The notes under the pieces: model-generated | What the model saw: the letters and a program-made list of their open reading frames with translations, nothing else | Database searches by the model: none | Told to the model about the DNA's origin: nothing | Position numbers and translations under genes: made by a program | Shown: piece by piece, positions 9,518 through 18,489 of the stretch | How positions within the stretch are numbered: the first letter of the stretch is position 1 | Layout: each line of letters starts with the position of its first letter | Source: Polyangiaceae bacterium | GTDB lineage: Bacteria; Myxococcota_A; Polyangia; Polyangiales; Polyangiaceae | Reading direction: 5' to 3' | Length of the DNA stretch: 64,000 bases | Assembly: GCA_041389725.1 (NCBI GenBank) | Contig: JAWKRG010000002.1 | Span: 1,178,001-1,242,000 of the forward strand

Positions 9518-9832
9518 GCTTGGGAAACGATCCGCGCAAGGGGCGACAGCCCCAAAAGGAGCGCCTAGTAGAGCGTTTCCGTGGCCCGCTCGCAAGTCTC
9601 ATCCACCGCTGACGACCCTCCGATCCCCCCGAAATCATGCTCGTGTTGCGCGACTTCGCCACAAATAGGGGGCCGAGCGCCCCCGGGCGCGGGCGAGGGG
9701 CGAGCACAGGAGCGTCTGCCAACGCATCCGCTTGCCAGGGCTGGGCTCCAATCATCAGCCCAAGCCACGGTCCTGCGTCTACACTGCCCGCCATTCTCTG
9801 CGGGGACCCCACCCCGCGCGGAAGGGCTTCCC
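9518..9832. other. Divergent intergenic region with small hairpins
   Basis: About 315 bp between two divergently transcribed genes. I see no convincing coding frame. It holds two GC-rich hairpin-forming stretches: GGGGC-gaca-GCCCC near 9539-9552, and a second around 9668-9683 where a G-run faces a C-run. It must contain the promoters of both flanking genes, but no clear -35/-10 pair stands out. Confidence 0.4.
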
Positions 9833-11977
9833 GTGCAAAGCGACGTTGCGTCAGCTCCAGCACCCGTCTCGATCTCCAATCGGTGGGAGCGTGTGTTCTA
9901 CGTGCTGTTCGCGGCGGCGGCGACATTGTGGATGGCATGCTGGTTCTACGCGTCGCTGAAGCAACAGACGACCTTGACGGGAGGGCTACCCCTCGCACGA
10001 CGCGGCGAATGGTCGGCCCCCCTCGATGACGTCTTCATCCACTTCGACTTCGCACGCTCGACGGCGCGCGGCTATCCCTTCCAATGGTCCGAGGGCAACG
10101 GCTACTCGAGCGGTGGCACCAGCTTGCTGTACCCTTTCGTGTTGGCCTTCGGCTACTGGATTGGGTACCGCGACCTGTCGCTGATGCTGTGGGCGGCCAT
10201 CGTGGCTTGTGTCTGCACCTTCGCGCTCTTGCTTGCGGTTCGTCGCTTGTTTCGTCAGCTACCTCGAGCCACGAGCTACTTGGCGGTGCCGGCGATTCTC
10301 GGCATTGGCGTGCTGAGCTGGTCGCTGTTCAGCGGCATGGAGGTCGCGCTATTCCTCGCATTGTGGGGAGGCGCGCTCATTTCCTGGGACGACCTGACTT
10401 CGGGTCCGCCGGGAGATACCGAGCGGCCCACGCTGCACGCTTCGCTGCTCGGCGTCTGGTGTTTGCTGTTGGTCGCCACCCGGCCGGAAGCGGCGGTCGT
10501 GGTCGCCGTGTTTTCGCTCACGGCCAGCGCAACCATGTACCGTCGACGCGGACGGGGGCGGGCCTTTCGCACGCTGCTGTTGAGCGCCACCCCCGCCGCC
10601 GTGCTGGTCGTTGGGCAAGTGCTGGCCAACGAGATCGTGACGGGTGACAGCACCGCTGCAGGCGCTTTGGTGAAGCTGGAGCTGCATCACCCCCACCTCA
10701 ACAGCGACCAGGTGTGGGACGCATGGTGGTTTCACGTGCGCTATCAGTTCATGCGCATCGGCGACTACCACATGTCCAAGGTGCCCGTGCTGGGCTTCCT
10801 TCCCTACCTGTTCGCGCTGCTTTCCTTGGTCTTCCGCCGCACTCGTCGCTACGGCATCTTGTTGGTGAGCAGCACCGTGCTGTGGGTGTTGATGGTGGCG
10901 CTCAACGGTCAGGTGCGTTGGCAAAACGAGCGCTACACCATGCCCGCTGTTGCTTGGATGATGCTGGCCGCCGCCCTCGCGACCGGATCGCTGCTGACGG
11001 GGCGGCCTGGCCTGGGGCGCCGCGGACGAGCACTGTTGATCGGCGGAGCAAGCGTGACCGTCATCGCCTGGGGCGCGTTTGGTTGGTTTCACCTCGACCG
11101 CTTGCGCGACCAGGTGTGGTTCTTCGGGCGTGCTTCACGCAACATCCGGGACCAACACATCCGCGCGGCGCGTCTGCTCGGCGCGGTGCACCCCCCGGTC
11201 CGTCGAGTGTTGGTCGGCGACGCGGGCGCCATTCCCTATGTGTCGGATCTGCCAGCCCTCGACATCATCGGGCTCGGTGGCTATCGACACATGCCTTTCG
11301 CGCGCGCCACACGCCAGGGCGTCGGAGCAGCAGTCGAACTCATCGAACGCATGCCGCCAGACCAGCGCCCGGACGTGATGGCGATCTATCCGTCGTGGTG
11401 GGGCACCTTTCCGCTGTGGTTCGGGGATGTGCTTGGAGAGGTTCCTGTGACGGGCAACGTGATCTGTGGTGGGGCTGCCAAGGTCATCTATCGACCGCGC
11501 TGGAACTTGCTGGACGGTAGCGCGGTGCCGCTGATACTTCCGACGGGCCTTGCCCTCGTCGACGACGTGGACGTGGCCGACATCGTCAGCGAGAAAGAGC
11601 ACGGCTACCACCTGCGAGGCGCAGTGGGCTTCGTCGACATGAAGCTGCTGCCTCACCTGGGCGAACCCGCGCGTGACGTCTTCGATGCGGGTCGGGTTTC
11701 GCCACCTGGGGCAACCCACGAGTTCGCCCTGCATGGGCTCCAACCGAACCGCCCCACGGCGCTCTTGCTTCGCACGGCACCCACGACGCGCACGACGGTC
11801 CACGTGATCGTGGGCGGTCGCGACTACCCCCTCGAGCTCGCCGCGTCCCAGGGCTGGCTCGAATCCCGCGTCGACCTGGATCCCGGTCAGGTCGCCGCTA
11901 CCATCGACGTGCAGGTGCGCGGCGACGGCGGCGAGTTCGTGTTGTTCCACGTGTTCGCGCTGCAAGCACGACCATGA
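9833..11977 (+). CDS. Polytopic membrane glycosyltransferase-like protein (GT-C fold)
   Basis: A 714-aa integral membrane protein with an N-terminal helix at about 21-38, many further hydrophobic helices up to about residue 480 and an extracytoplasmic C-terminal domain of about 220 residues. The first outer loop carries the acidic pair Asp65-Asp66 in DDVFIHFDFARSTARG, matching the DDxFIxxRYAxxLAxG pattern of polyprenyl-phosphate-sugar dependent GT-C transferases such as the AftB group. It probably transfers a sugar from a lipid carrier to an envelope glycan; donor and acceptor cannot be told. I chose GTG 9833, about 20 residues before the first helix. A second GT-C-like gene follows 28 bp later, suggesting an operon. 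Confidence 0.75.
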   Translation: MQSDVASAPAPVSISNRWERVFYVLFAAAATLWMACWFYASLKQQTTLTGGLPLARRGEWSAPLDDVFIHFDFARSTARGYPFQWSEGNGYSSGGTSLLYPFVLAFGYWIGYRDLSLMLWAAIVACVCTFALLLAVRRLFRQLPRATSYLAVPAILGIGVLSWSLFSGMEVALFLALWGGALISWDDLTSGPPGDTERPTLHASLLGVWCLLLVATRPEAAVVVAVFSLTASATMYRRRGRGRAFRTLLLSATPAAVLVVGQVLANEIVTGDSTAAGALVKLELHHPHLNSDQVWDAWWFHVRYQFMRIGDYHMSKVPVLGFLPYLFALLSLVFRRTRRYGILLVSSTVLWVLMVALNGQVRWQNERYTMPAVAWMMLAAALATGSLLTGRPGLGRRGRALLIGGASVTVIAWGAFGWFHLDRLRDQVWFFGRASRNIRDQHIRAARLLGAVHPPVRRVLVGDAGAIPYVSDLPALDIIGLGGYRHMPFARATRQGVGAAVELIERMPPDQRPDVMAIYPSWWGTFPLWFGDVLGEVPVTGNVICGGAAKVIYRPRWNLLDGSAVPLILPTGLALVDDVDVADIVSEKEHGYHLRGAVGFVDMKLLPHLGEPARDVFDAGRVSPPGATHEFALHGLQPNRPTALLLRTAPTTRTTVHVIVGGRDYPLELAASQGWLESRVDLDPGQVAATIDVQVRGDGGEFVLFHVFALQARP

Positions 11978-12005
11978 AGCGAACCTCCGCCCTGGGAGTC
12001 CAGCT

Positions 12006-14006
12006 TTGAACCCCGGCCTTTCCAGCCTCGAGCTTCCCAAGGAATACGTGGCTTGGGGCGCGCTCGTTCTGGGCGCAGGGCTTTTGCTGCTGACGATGGT
12101 TCCCGCGTGGGCGCGTCGACTGATTCGAACCCTTGGCGCGCATCCCCGCGCGAGCTGGGTCGGACTCGCGTTCGGTGCCGCCGTGCTGTCAGCCACTTGG
12201 GTCGCGGTGTATCTGCGCGGTGGGCCGCGCATCATCGACGCCACGACGTACTTGTTGGAAGCAAGAGCGCTTGCTGCGGGCCAGCTGACGTGGACTCCCC
12301 CCGGTAGCCTCACGTCGCACGTAGGACGCTTCCTCGTCAGCCCGGCGAATGCGGACACCCTCGGCGCGATATTTCCGCCGGGCTACCCATTGCTGCTGAG
12401 CGTGGGCGCGTGGTTTGGCCATCCCATGGCTGTGGGGCCGGTCTTAGCAGCAGCGCTGGTCGGGGCCACCTACGCACTCGCGCGCGCACTTTTCGACGAC
12501 ACGCGCGTCGCGCTGCTCGCCGCTGCCGTATCCACCGCTTGCGCGGCGCTGCGCTACCACACCGCCGACACCATGAGCCACGGCGCCTCGGCCCTTTGGC
12601 TTTGTCTCGGCCTGTTTGGCGCGGTGCGTGGCGGTCGCCACTATTGGCTCACGGGGCTGTGTCTCGGTGCTGCGCTTGCCACGCGTCCCGTCAGCGGACT
12701 CGTGCTCGGCGCAGTGACGCTGCTCTTGGCAGTGCGCGCCCGGGCGGGGGCTGGGGGACTTCGCGTTGCCCTGGGTTCGCTGCCAGGAATCGCGCTGCTC
12801 TTGGCTCATCAGCACGCGACCACGGGCGGCTTTCTGCGTTCTTCACAGGGATTCTACTACTCCCTGGCGGACGGACCCGCGGGTTGCTTTCGCTTTGGCT
12901 TCGGCCGCGGTGTGGGTTGCACCTTCGAACACGGCGACTTCGTCCAGGCTCACTTGCAGGACGGCTTCGGCGTGCTGCAAGCCTTGGGCACCACGGGGCG
13001 CCGACTGCTTTGGCACGCCTTGGACGTGGGCAACGTGGAGCTGATCGCCTACCTCGCCGTGTTGACGGCAGTCTACTTTCGCCGGGACGCGCGCGTCCGC
13101 TTGCTTGCGCTGACGGTCGCAGGGCTCTTCGTTGCCTATGGCCCCTTCTACTTCGATGGCAGCTACCCGGGCGGCGGCGCTCGGATGTTCGCAGACGTGC
13201 TGCCCCTGGAACACGTATTGGTTGCCTTCGGCGCGCTGCGCCTCGGGGTCGCTCGCTTCGTACTGCCGACCATGCTCGTTGGATTCGCGCTCCGCGCCAG
13301 CCACGGTCACGACGCCCTGGCGGCACGCGAGGGCGGTCGACCCATGTTCGAGCCGGAGACCCTGCGCGCGGCTGGGCTGCACGACGGGCTCGTCTTCGTG
13401 GATACGGACCACGGCTACGCCCTAGGCGCCGATCCCCGCGCGTCGGACCCGACTCGCACGGCGGTGGTCGCGCGCCATCGCGGCGATCGATCGGACTGGT
13501 TGACCTGGGAGGCGCTCGGGCGGCCACGGAGCTATCGCTACGTGTATGACCTTCTCGGCCGGCAGCCCCCGCGCCTCGATCCCTACGAGCCGGAGCCCTT
13601 GGCACATTTCGGGGTTGGGAGCTTCTGGCCCCTTCGCGGCGTCTCCGCGGGCTACGCCTACCCCGCGCCGGCCACCGGCTGCGGGACTCTGAATCGCGGG
13701 CTGCGCATCAGCCCGGACAGGGATGGAAACGCCCGGGTCACGCTGCGCCTGCCGTGGTCGAATTCGGGGCAACTCCGGACCCAATGGGCAGCAGCGAAGG
13801 GGGGCAAAGCGGCCGCCGTTCGAGTCCGAAGCGGTGGCGAATTGGCAAGTGAATTCAAAGTCTTATCAACGGGTTGTGCTCTCTCCCCACCGATCCTTCC
13901 GCGGGTCGACCAGGGGTGGGTCACCCTAGAGGTGGAGGTGGGGGGTGATCCAGCGGTGCTGGTAGCGGTCGAACAGGTCCTTCCGCCAAAAGGCGTTGAC
14001 AATTGA
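12006..14006 (+). CDS. Second polytopic membrane glycosyltransferase-like protein (GT39/ArnT-like)
   Basis: 666 aa with about ten hydrophobic helices over the first 430 residues and a soluble C-terminal domain. Asp78 in the first outer loop (RIIDATTYLLEARALAAG), then IFPPGYPLLL and a LCLGAALATRPVSGL helix, give the usual look of dolichol-phosphate-mannose-type or ArnT-like transferases. The only start compatible with the upstream neighbour and the first helix is TTG at 12006, preceded by GGGAG. It lies just downstream of another GT-C-like gene, so the two probably act on the same envelope glycan. The exact sugar is unknown. Confidence 0.72.
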   Translation: MNPGLSSLELPKEYVAWGALVLGAGLLLLTMVPAWARRLIRTLGAHPRASWVGLAFGAAVLSATWVAVYLRGGPRIIDATTYLLEARALAAGQLTWTPPGSLTSHVGRFLVSPANADTLGAIFPPGYPLLLSVGAWFGHPMAVGPVLAAALVGATYALARALFDDTRVALLAAAVSTACAALRYHTADTMSHGASALWLCLGLFGAVRGGRHYWLTGLCLGAALATRPVSGLVLGAVTLLLAVRARAGAGGLRVALGSLPGIALLLAHQHATTGGFLRSSQGFYYSLADGPAGCFRFGFGRGVGCTFEHGDFVQAHLQDGFGVLQALGTTGRRLLWHALDVGNVELIAYLAVLTAVYFRRDARVRLLALTVAGLFVAYGPFYFDGSYPGGGARMFADVLPLEHVLVAFGALRLGVARFVLPTMLVGFALRASHGHDALAAREGGRPMFEPETLRAAGLHDGLVFVDTDHGYALGADPRASDPTRTAVVARHRGDRSDWLTWEALGRPRSYRYVYDLLGRQPPRLDPYEPEPLAHFGVGSFWPLRGVSAGYAYPAPATGCGTLNRGLRISPDRDGNARVTLRLPWSNSGQLRTQWAAAKGGKAAAVRVRSGGELASEFKVLSTGCALSPPILPRVDQGWVTLEVEVGGDPAVLVAVEQVLPPKGVDN

Positions 14007-14057
14007 GGCGTTACGAAAAACCATGAGGACGTTCCCCACACGGTGGAGAGGACGGGG

Positions 14058-14378
14058 ATGACGAAGAGCGAGCTGATCGAAGCCATTGCGGCACGGGGTG
14101 AGCTCACCAAGGCTCGCGCCGAACAGGTGGTGAATTGCGTATTCGACGCGATGACCGAGGCCCTCCAACGTAGCGATGGCATTGAGATTCGCGGGTTTGG
14201 GAGCTTCACGGTGCGTCCGTACAAACCCTACGCAGGACGCAATCCGCGTACAGGGCAAGCGGTGCCTGTGCCCGCGAAGCGTCTGCCCTTCTTCAAGGTG
14301 GGCAAGGAACTGAAAGAGCTGGTCAATGCGAGCCAGCACATCGCCTTGTCAGGTGACGAGGACGACGACGACGATTGA
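14058..14378 (+). CDS. HU/IHF family DNA-binding protein with acidic tail
   Basis: A nucleoid protein of 106 aa that binds and bends DNA as a dimer. The family body is complete: helices MTKSELIEAIAARGELTKAR, the IEIRGFGSFTVRPYKPYAG strand region, then the arm with GRNPRTGQAVPVPAKRLPFF and the closing helix KVGKELKELVN. The sequence looks closer to IHF-beta than HU. Start ATG 14058 has a strong ribosome binding site, GGAGAGGA, directly upstream. After the last helix it carries an unusual acidic tail with a run of aspartates (GDEDDDDD), absent from standard HU and IHF. tyrS lies downstream on the same strand. Confidence 0.9.
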   Translation: MTKSELIEAIAARGELTKARAEQVVNCVFDAMTEALQRSDGIEIRGFGSFTVRPYKPYAGRNPRTGQAVPVPAKRLPFFKVGKELKELVNASQHIALSGDEDDDDD

Positions 14379-14447
14379 GTCGGCGCTGCCTTCCACCGGA
14401 AGCTCAGCGATACCGAGGACATGGCTGAGGGCAGTGCTGCCCCAGAT

Positions 14448-14476
14448 GTGACCAATCATCGGCCGTCGGGTATAAC
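14448..14476 (+). promoter_or_regulatory. Candidate tyrS promoter for a leaderless transcript
   Basis: A -35-like GTGACC (14448-14453), a 17-bp spacer and a -10-like TATAAC (14471-14476). The GTG start at 14484 lies seven bases after the -10, which is where transcription would be expected to begin, so the message would have almost no leader. This is a sequence reading only. Confidence 0.45.
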
Positions 14477-14483
14477 GCCGCGC

Positions 14484-15701
14484 GTGGATGCGCAAGCGCA
14501 GTTAGAGATCTTGACCCGCGGGGTGGTGGACCTTCATCAACGGGAGGAGCTACTCGAACGCCTGCAGAGCGGTCGGCCGCTCCGCGTGAAGACAGGCTTC
14601 GATCCGACGCGGCCTGATCTGCACATCGGGCACACCGTCCTGATGCAAAAGATGCGTGCGTTCCAGGAGTTGGGGCACCACGTGGTGTTCCTGATCGGGG
14701 ATTTCACCGCCATGGTGGGCGATCCGACCGGCCAAAACGAGATGCGCCCACGCCTGACTCGCGAGCAGGTGTTGGAAGCTGCAGAAACCTACCAGGACCA
14801 AGCCTTCAGGGTGCTGGATCGGGACCAGACGGAGGTCCGCTACAACAGCGAGTGGCTTGGCAAGCTGTCCTTGGACAAGATGATTGAGCTCGCAGCCAAG
14901 CGGACCGTGGCCAGGACCCTGGAGCGGCGCGACTTCCGTGAGCGACTCGAGCAACACCGCGACATCTATCTGCACGAGTTCCTCTACCCGCTGTTGCAGG
15001 GGTACGACTCCGTCGTGCTCGAGAGCGACGTCGAGCTCGGTGGCACGGACCAGCTGTTCAACTTGATGGTGGGACGTGACCTGATGCAGCGCTACGGCTT
15101 GAAGCCGCAGATCGTGATGACCACCCCCATTCTCGAGGGCTACGACGCGAGGCTCGAAGACGGCAACGTCGTCGGCAAGAAGATGAGCAAGAGCGCGGGC
15201 AATGCCATTGGCGTGCTCGAACCGCCGACGGAGATGTTCCGTAAGATCATGCAGATCGACGACGCGGTGATCTGGCGCTTTTACGAGCTGCTTTCGGCGC
15301 GGAGCAGCGCCGAGGTCGCGACCCTGAAAGCGACGGGCAACCCCGTCGAGGCCAAGAGCGCCTTCGCCGAAGAGATCGTCGGGCGCTTCCAGGGGGACGC
15401 CGCAGCCGCAAGTGCCAAGAGCGCGTTCTTCGCCACCTACATGGGGCACGGCGTGCCCGACGAAGTCCCGAGCTGGGAACTGGCGAGCGCCGAACCAGTG
15501 CTGCTGGCCAAAGCGCTGACCCAGGCAGGCCTCTGCAGCTCGAACAGCGAAGCTCGACGCCTACTTGGACAGGGCGGCGTGGAAATGGACGGCGAGCGGG
15601 TGACCGATGCCTTCGCCACGCTGGCGCCAGGGAGCGAAACCCTCGTGCGGGTCGGCTCGAAGAAGCGTCGCTTCTGCCGCATTCGAGTCGTCTCGCCGTG
15701 A
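14484..15701 (+). CDS. tyrS: Tyrosyl-tRNA synthetase (TyrZ-like)
   Basis: Charges tRNA-Tyr with tyrosine. Class I signatures are clear: DLHIGHTVL (HIGH) and GKKMSKSAGNAIGV (KMSKS), with the tyrosine-pocket segment VELGGTDQLFNLMVGRDL between them. A C-terminal S4-like RNA-binding domain contains CSSNSEARRLLGQGGVEMDG. The long KMSKS context and GGTDQ segment place it with the TyrZ (TyrRS2) branch. Two starts are possible: ATG 14421 adds 21 residues with no family resemblance, while GTG 14484 begins right before the conserved helix and sits behind a good -10. I favour GTG. Its stop overlaps the start of the next gene (GTGA). Confidence 0.95.
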   Translation: MDAQAQLEILTRGVVDLHQREELLERLQSGRPLRVKTGFDPTRPDLHIGHTVLMQKMRAFQELGHHVVFLIGDFTAMVGDPTGQNEMRPRLTREQVLEAAETYQDQAFRVLDRDQTEVRYNSEWLGKLSLDKMIELAAKRTVARTLERRDFRERLEQHRDIYLHEFLYPLLQGYDSVVLESDVELGGTDQLFNLMVGRDLMQRYGLKPQIVMTTPILEGYDARLEDGNVVGKKMSKSAGNAIGVLEPPTEMFRKIMQIDDAVIWRFYELLSARSSAEVATLKATGNPVEAKSAFAEEIVGRFQGDAAAASAKSAFFATYMGHGVPDEVPSWELASAEPVLLAKALTQAGLCSSNSEARRLLGQGGVEMDGERVTDAFATLAPGSETLVRVGSKKRRFCRIRVVSP

Positions 15702-16744
15702 CCTTCCTTCGTCGCGCGCCGCCTCTGACCCTCGCGTGCGTCGTATTGCTCGGCGCGGCGTGCGGCCCGAGCGCGCCGCCAGCGGCGAGCGCACCGACTC
15801 GAGAGGACGCCAAGCTGCACGACGGGCCGCTCACGGACTACGTACCAGCTGCCGGTTTGCGCTGGCTTGCGGTGGCGCGTCTGGACGACCTGGCGGCTGC
15901 TCCGCAACTCCGGCCCTCCCTCGAACTGCTTTTCCCAGCCGAGCGCCTAGACAGCTTCAGCAAGGGCAGCGGCATCGACTTGCGAGAAACTCCAGAAGCC
16001 CTGGCGGCGGGCTTCGACTACGCGACCGTCTTCGCCGCGCGCACGGACCGGGTCAGTGTGCCCGAAGAGAACTTCGCAAAACGCCTGGTGACCGACCCCA
16101 AGGTCACGTCTCCGCATCCCGGCTTGCGCGTCATCGGCGGCCTGGTGGGCAGCACGCCCGAGACGCTGGTGTCGATGGACCGACGCTGGGTGTTGGTGAG
16201 CGTGGGCTCGGCAACGCCAGCAAAGGTGGCGATTCTCTTCGCGACCGGGCGTCTGAAGAAGACCGTCCCGGCTTTGAATGGCGCGGCGCTCAAAGGCTTT
16301 CCGGACGCCGTCGAAGCGGCACCTCTGCGAATCTACGCGCCTGGTCCTTTTCAGGGCGAATGGTTGAATGCAGGCGGAGGGCTTCTTGCGGCGGCCACCG
16401 CCGTCGCACTGACGGTCGAGCCAGTGGATCCGCACGATGTGAAGCTCACGCTGCGCATTGCTGGCCAGTGGGACCTCGAGGATCGCCCTCGGCTGCTCAG
16501 CGCCTGGGGACAACTCGCGGAGGATCCCTTGGGTCGGCTGCTGGCGTTGAACGAACCGGTCGAGACTCCACGTGTTTCCAGTACGCTTGAAATGCTCACC
16601 CTCGAGGTTCGCCTTCGAGCCGAACCCCTGGCGCGAGGCCTGAGGGCGGCGGTGATGGCAGAGATCGACGAAATCCTGGGCCTACCCGCGCGATCCAAAT
16701 CTGAGAGTGATTTCGAAAACTTAGACGTAAGAAAACGCGATTGA
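15698..16744 (+). CDS. Predicted lipoprotein of unknown function
   Basis: A 348-aa exported lipoprotein: signal peptide with basic FLRRAP, a hydrophobic core and lipobox LGAAC at about residues 18-22, then an Ala/Pro/Ser linker. The mature part has no motif I recognise; it contains mixed alpha/beta sequence with repeated short hydrophobic strands and ends in a basic segment. The GTG start overlaps the tyrS stop (GTGA), so translation is probably coupled to tyrS, an odd pairing of a housekeeping enzyme with an envelope protein. The next gene, cdnL, starts 76 bp downstream with its own ribosome binding site. Confidence 0.75.
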   Translation: MTFLRRAPPLTLACVVLLGAACGPSAPPAASAPTREDAKLHDGPLTDYVPAAGLRWLAVARLDDLAAAPQLRPSLELLFPAERLDSFSKGSGIDLRETPEALAAGFDYATVFAARTDRVSVPEENFAKRLVTDPKVTSPHPGLRVIGGLVGSTPETLVSMDRRWVLVSVGSATPAKVAILFATGRLKKTVPALNGAALKGFPDAVEAAPLRIYAPGPFQGEWLNAGGGLLAAATAVALTVEPVDPHDVKLTLRIAGQWDLEDRPRLLSAWGQLAEDPLGRLLALNEPVETPRVSSTLEMLTLEVRLRAEPLARGLRAAVMAEIDEILGLPARSKSESDFENLDVRKRD

Positions 16745-16820
16745 CCTTCCACGTCTTAAGGTGGTAGGAGGCGCGGTCCTCGGATCCGTAGGTCGAATCC
16801 AGGCTGTCCAGGGAGTGGTA

Positions 16821-17336
16821 ATGCAATCGCAGGTAAGTTCCGAGCCTCGGCTTACGTTCAAGAGTGGCGACATGGCGGTTCATCCCGCCCATGGCGTGGG
16901 TGAAGTCGTGGCAGTGGAGCAGCGTGACCTGGGAGGCCGCCCCAGCTCTTTCTACGTCCTGAAAATCATCGACACGGGTCTCAAAGTGATGGTGCCCACC
17001 GACGCTGCCGAGCGAGTGGGGCTTCGCCCAGTAATGAAGAAGCGCGAAGCCGAGAAGATCTTCGGGATCCTGCGGGCTCCCGAGGTCGCTGTGGACGTAC
17101 AGCCCTGGAACCGTCGATTCCGCGCCTACACGGAGATGCTGAAGAGTGGGCTCCCCGCAGAAATCGCCAAGGTTCTGCGCGACATGTACCGATTGAAGTT
17201 CGACAAGGATCTGTCGTTTGGTGAGCGACGCTTGCTCGACCAGGCGCGCAGCCTGCTCATTCAGGAGCTGGCGCTGGCCAAGAAGGTGCAGCGCACGACC
17301 ATCGAAGGGGAGATCCAAGAGATCTTCTCGGCCTGA
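16821..17336 (+). CDS. cdnL: CdnL/CarD family RNA-polymerase-binding regulator
   Basis: A 171-aa transcription factor of the CarD_CdnL_TRCF family, which binds the RNA polymerase beta subunit and stabilises open complexes at promoters such as those for rRNA. The N-terminal Tudor-like domain (about 8-70) reads FKSGDMAVHPAHGVGEV and SSFYVLKIIDTGLKVMVP. The helical C-terminal part has VQPWNRRFRAYTEMLKSG, with the conserved Trp used for upstream fork DNA, and DKDLSFGERRLLDQARSLLI. Length and motifs match Myxococcus CdnL. The start ATG 16821 follows GGGAG; an upstream in-frame ATG adds only non-conserved residues. Confidence 0.92.
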   Translation: MQSQVSSEPRLTFKSGDMAVHPAHGVGEVVAVEQRDLGGRPSSFYVLKIIDTGLKVMVPTDAAERVGLRPVMKKREAEKIFGILRAPEVAVDVQPWNRRFRAYTEMLKSGLPAEIAKVLRDMYRLKFDKDLSFGERRLLDQARSLLIQELALAKKVQRTTIEGEIQEIFSA

Positions 17337-17376
17337 CGGCCGCTTCAGCTTCCGGACGCCCGCCCGTTCTTGCTCC

Positions 17377-18489
17377 ATGAGACTCATGGAGCCAGCGAAG
17401 AACCTGGTCGCATTCGGCCATTTCCCCCGCCCCGCCCTGCTCAAGCTCGATGCTGCGGCGGGTGAAGCAGCCTGTCGCCTGGACGTCGTGGAGGACGCCG
17501 ACGCGGCCGGCCACTGGCTGGATGAGCACCAAGTGTGCGCCATCTTGCTGGACACGCAGCGACAAGACGCTGCTGGGGTCGCCATCGATGCGCGTTCTCG
17601 TGCGGACAGCGCGCGCGTGCCCATCATCGGGCTCACCTCCGCAGCAAACGATCTGTCTTTCGGTGACGTTTTCAGTTGGGGCGGCGACGACGTGGTCGGC
17701 CTCACTACCAACACCTGGGGACTGGTGCGGCGATTGCGCGCCTTCCCGCGTCACGCCCCCGAAGCTCCTGCGGCGGGCCGCGGTACCGCGGTCGTGGCGG
17801 ACGGCGACCGCAAGCGACGCATCGTGCTCGGGCGCGTGCTGCGCAACGCGGGCTATGCGGTGAGCTTTGCCGTTTCGGGCCGCGAAGCAGCGGCGCAGGC
17901 GAAGCAGGCGGACGCGAGCTTGGTCTTCGTCAGTGCAGAACTCGACGACGCCAACGCAGAGCTCGTACGAAGCGCGCGGCAAGAGTTCGACAAGCCCGTC
18001 TGGATCTTGAGCTGTGCGCCAAAGCACTTGAAACAGGCAACCGAAGAGTTGGCCGGGGTCGAGCGCGCCGCCGCGATGGACGGCTACGCGCCCTTGGAGA
18101 ATGTCGTGTTCCTCGCCAACGAGCTGTCCTTCACCGGAGGCGCTTCCCGGCGTTCGAGCCAGCGCTTGCTGTTCGGCACGACCGTGGCGTTTCGCGGCGC
18201 AGGGCGCGAGGTCGACGAGTTCGGCTACAGCTACAACATCAGTGAAGGCGGGCTCTACGTCCGCACCCTCGCCCCGCCCGAGGACGACACGGTCTGGCTC
18301 GAGCTCAGCCCACCACGTAGTGACCGCCGAGTGCGCCTCGTCGGTAGCGTGGTATGGCGCCGCGGATTCGTCGCGAAAGAGACGGCGACGGTCCCCCCAG
18401 GCTTTGGCGTGAAGATCGTCGACGGTGCCGCCATGGATCTAGAAGCCTGGAAGCGCGGCTACGCCGCCTTCGCCCAGGCAGTGAGCTAG
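17377..18489 (+). CDS. PilZ-domain protein with two receiver-like segments
   Basis: About 370 aa. Residues 5-125 and 130-250 look like two degenerate receiver (CheY-like) folds: VPIIGLTSA in the first, and AVVADGDRKRRIVLGRVLRNAGY in the second, with no clear phospho-acceptor aspartate after the third strand. The C-terminal PilZ domain (about 265-365) keeps both parts of the c-di-GMP motif, RxxxR in RRSSQR and NISEGG, so ligand binding is expected. It may link c-di-GMP to motility or envelope output. Starts at ATG 17377 or 17386 are both possible, without a clear ribosome binding site. Its TAG stop coincides with the first three bases of a dispersed repeat. Confidence 0.82.
   Translation: MRLMEPAKNLVAFGHFPRPALLKLDAAAGEAACRLDVVEDADAAGHWLDEHQVCAILLDTQRQDAAGVAIDARSRADSARVPIIGLTSAANDLSFGDVFSWGGDDVVGLTTNTWGLVRRLRAFPRHAPEAPAAGRGTAVVADGDRKRRIVLGRVLRNAGYAVSFAVSGREAAAQAKQADASLVFVSAELDDANAELVRSARQEFDKPVWILSCAPKHLKQATEELAGVERAAAMDGYAPLENVVFLANELSFTGGASRRSSQRLLFGTTVAFRGAGREVDEFGYSYNISEGGLYVRTLAPPEDDTVWLELSPPRSDRRVRLVGSVVWRRGFVAKETATVPPGFGVKIVDGAAMDLEAWKRGYAAFAQAVS

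Noticed and set aside
13996..14001. TTGACA before the IHF-like gene as a -35 element
   Set aside because: No acceptable -10 lies at the right distance, and the bases are part of the end of the preceding gene.
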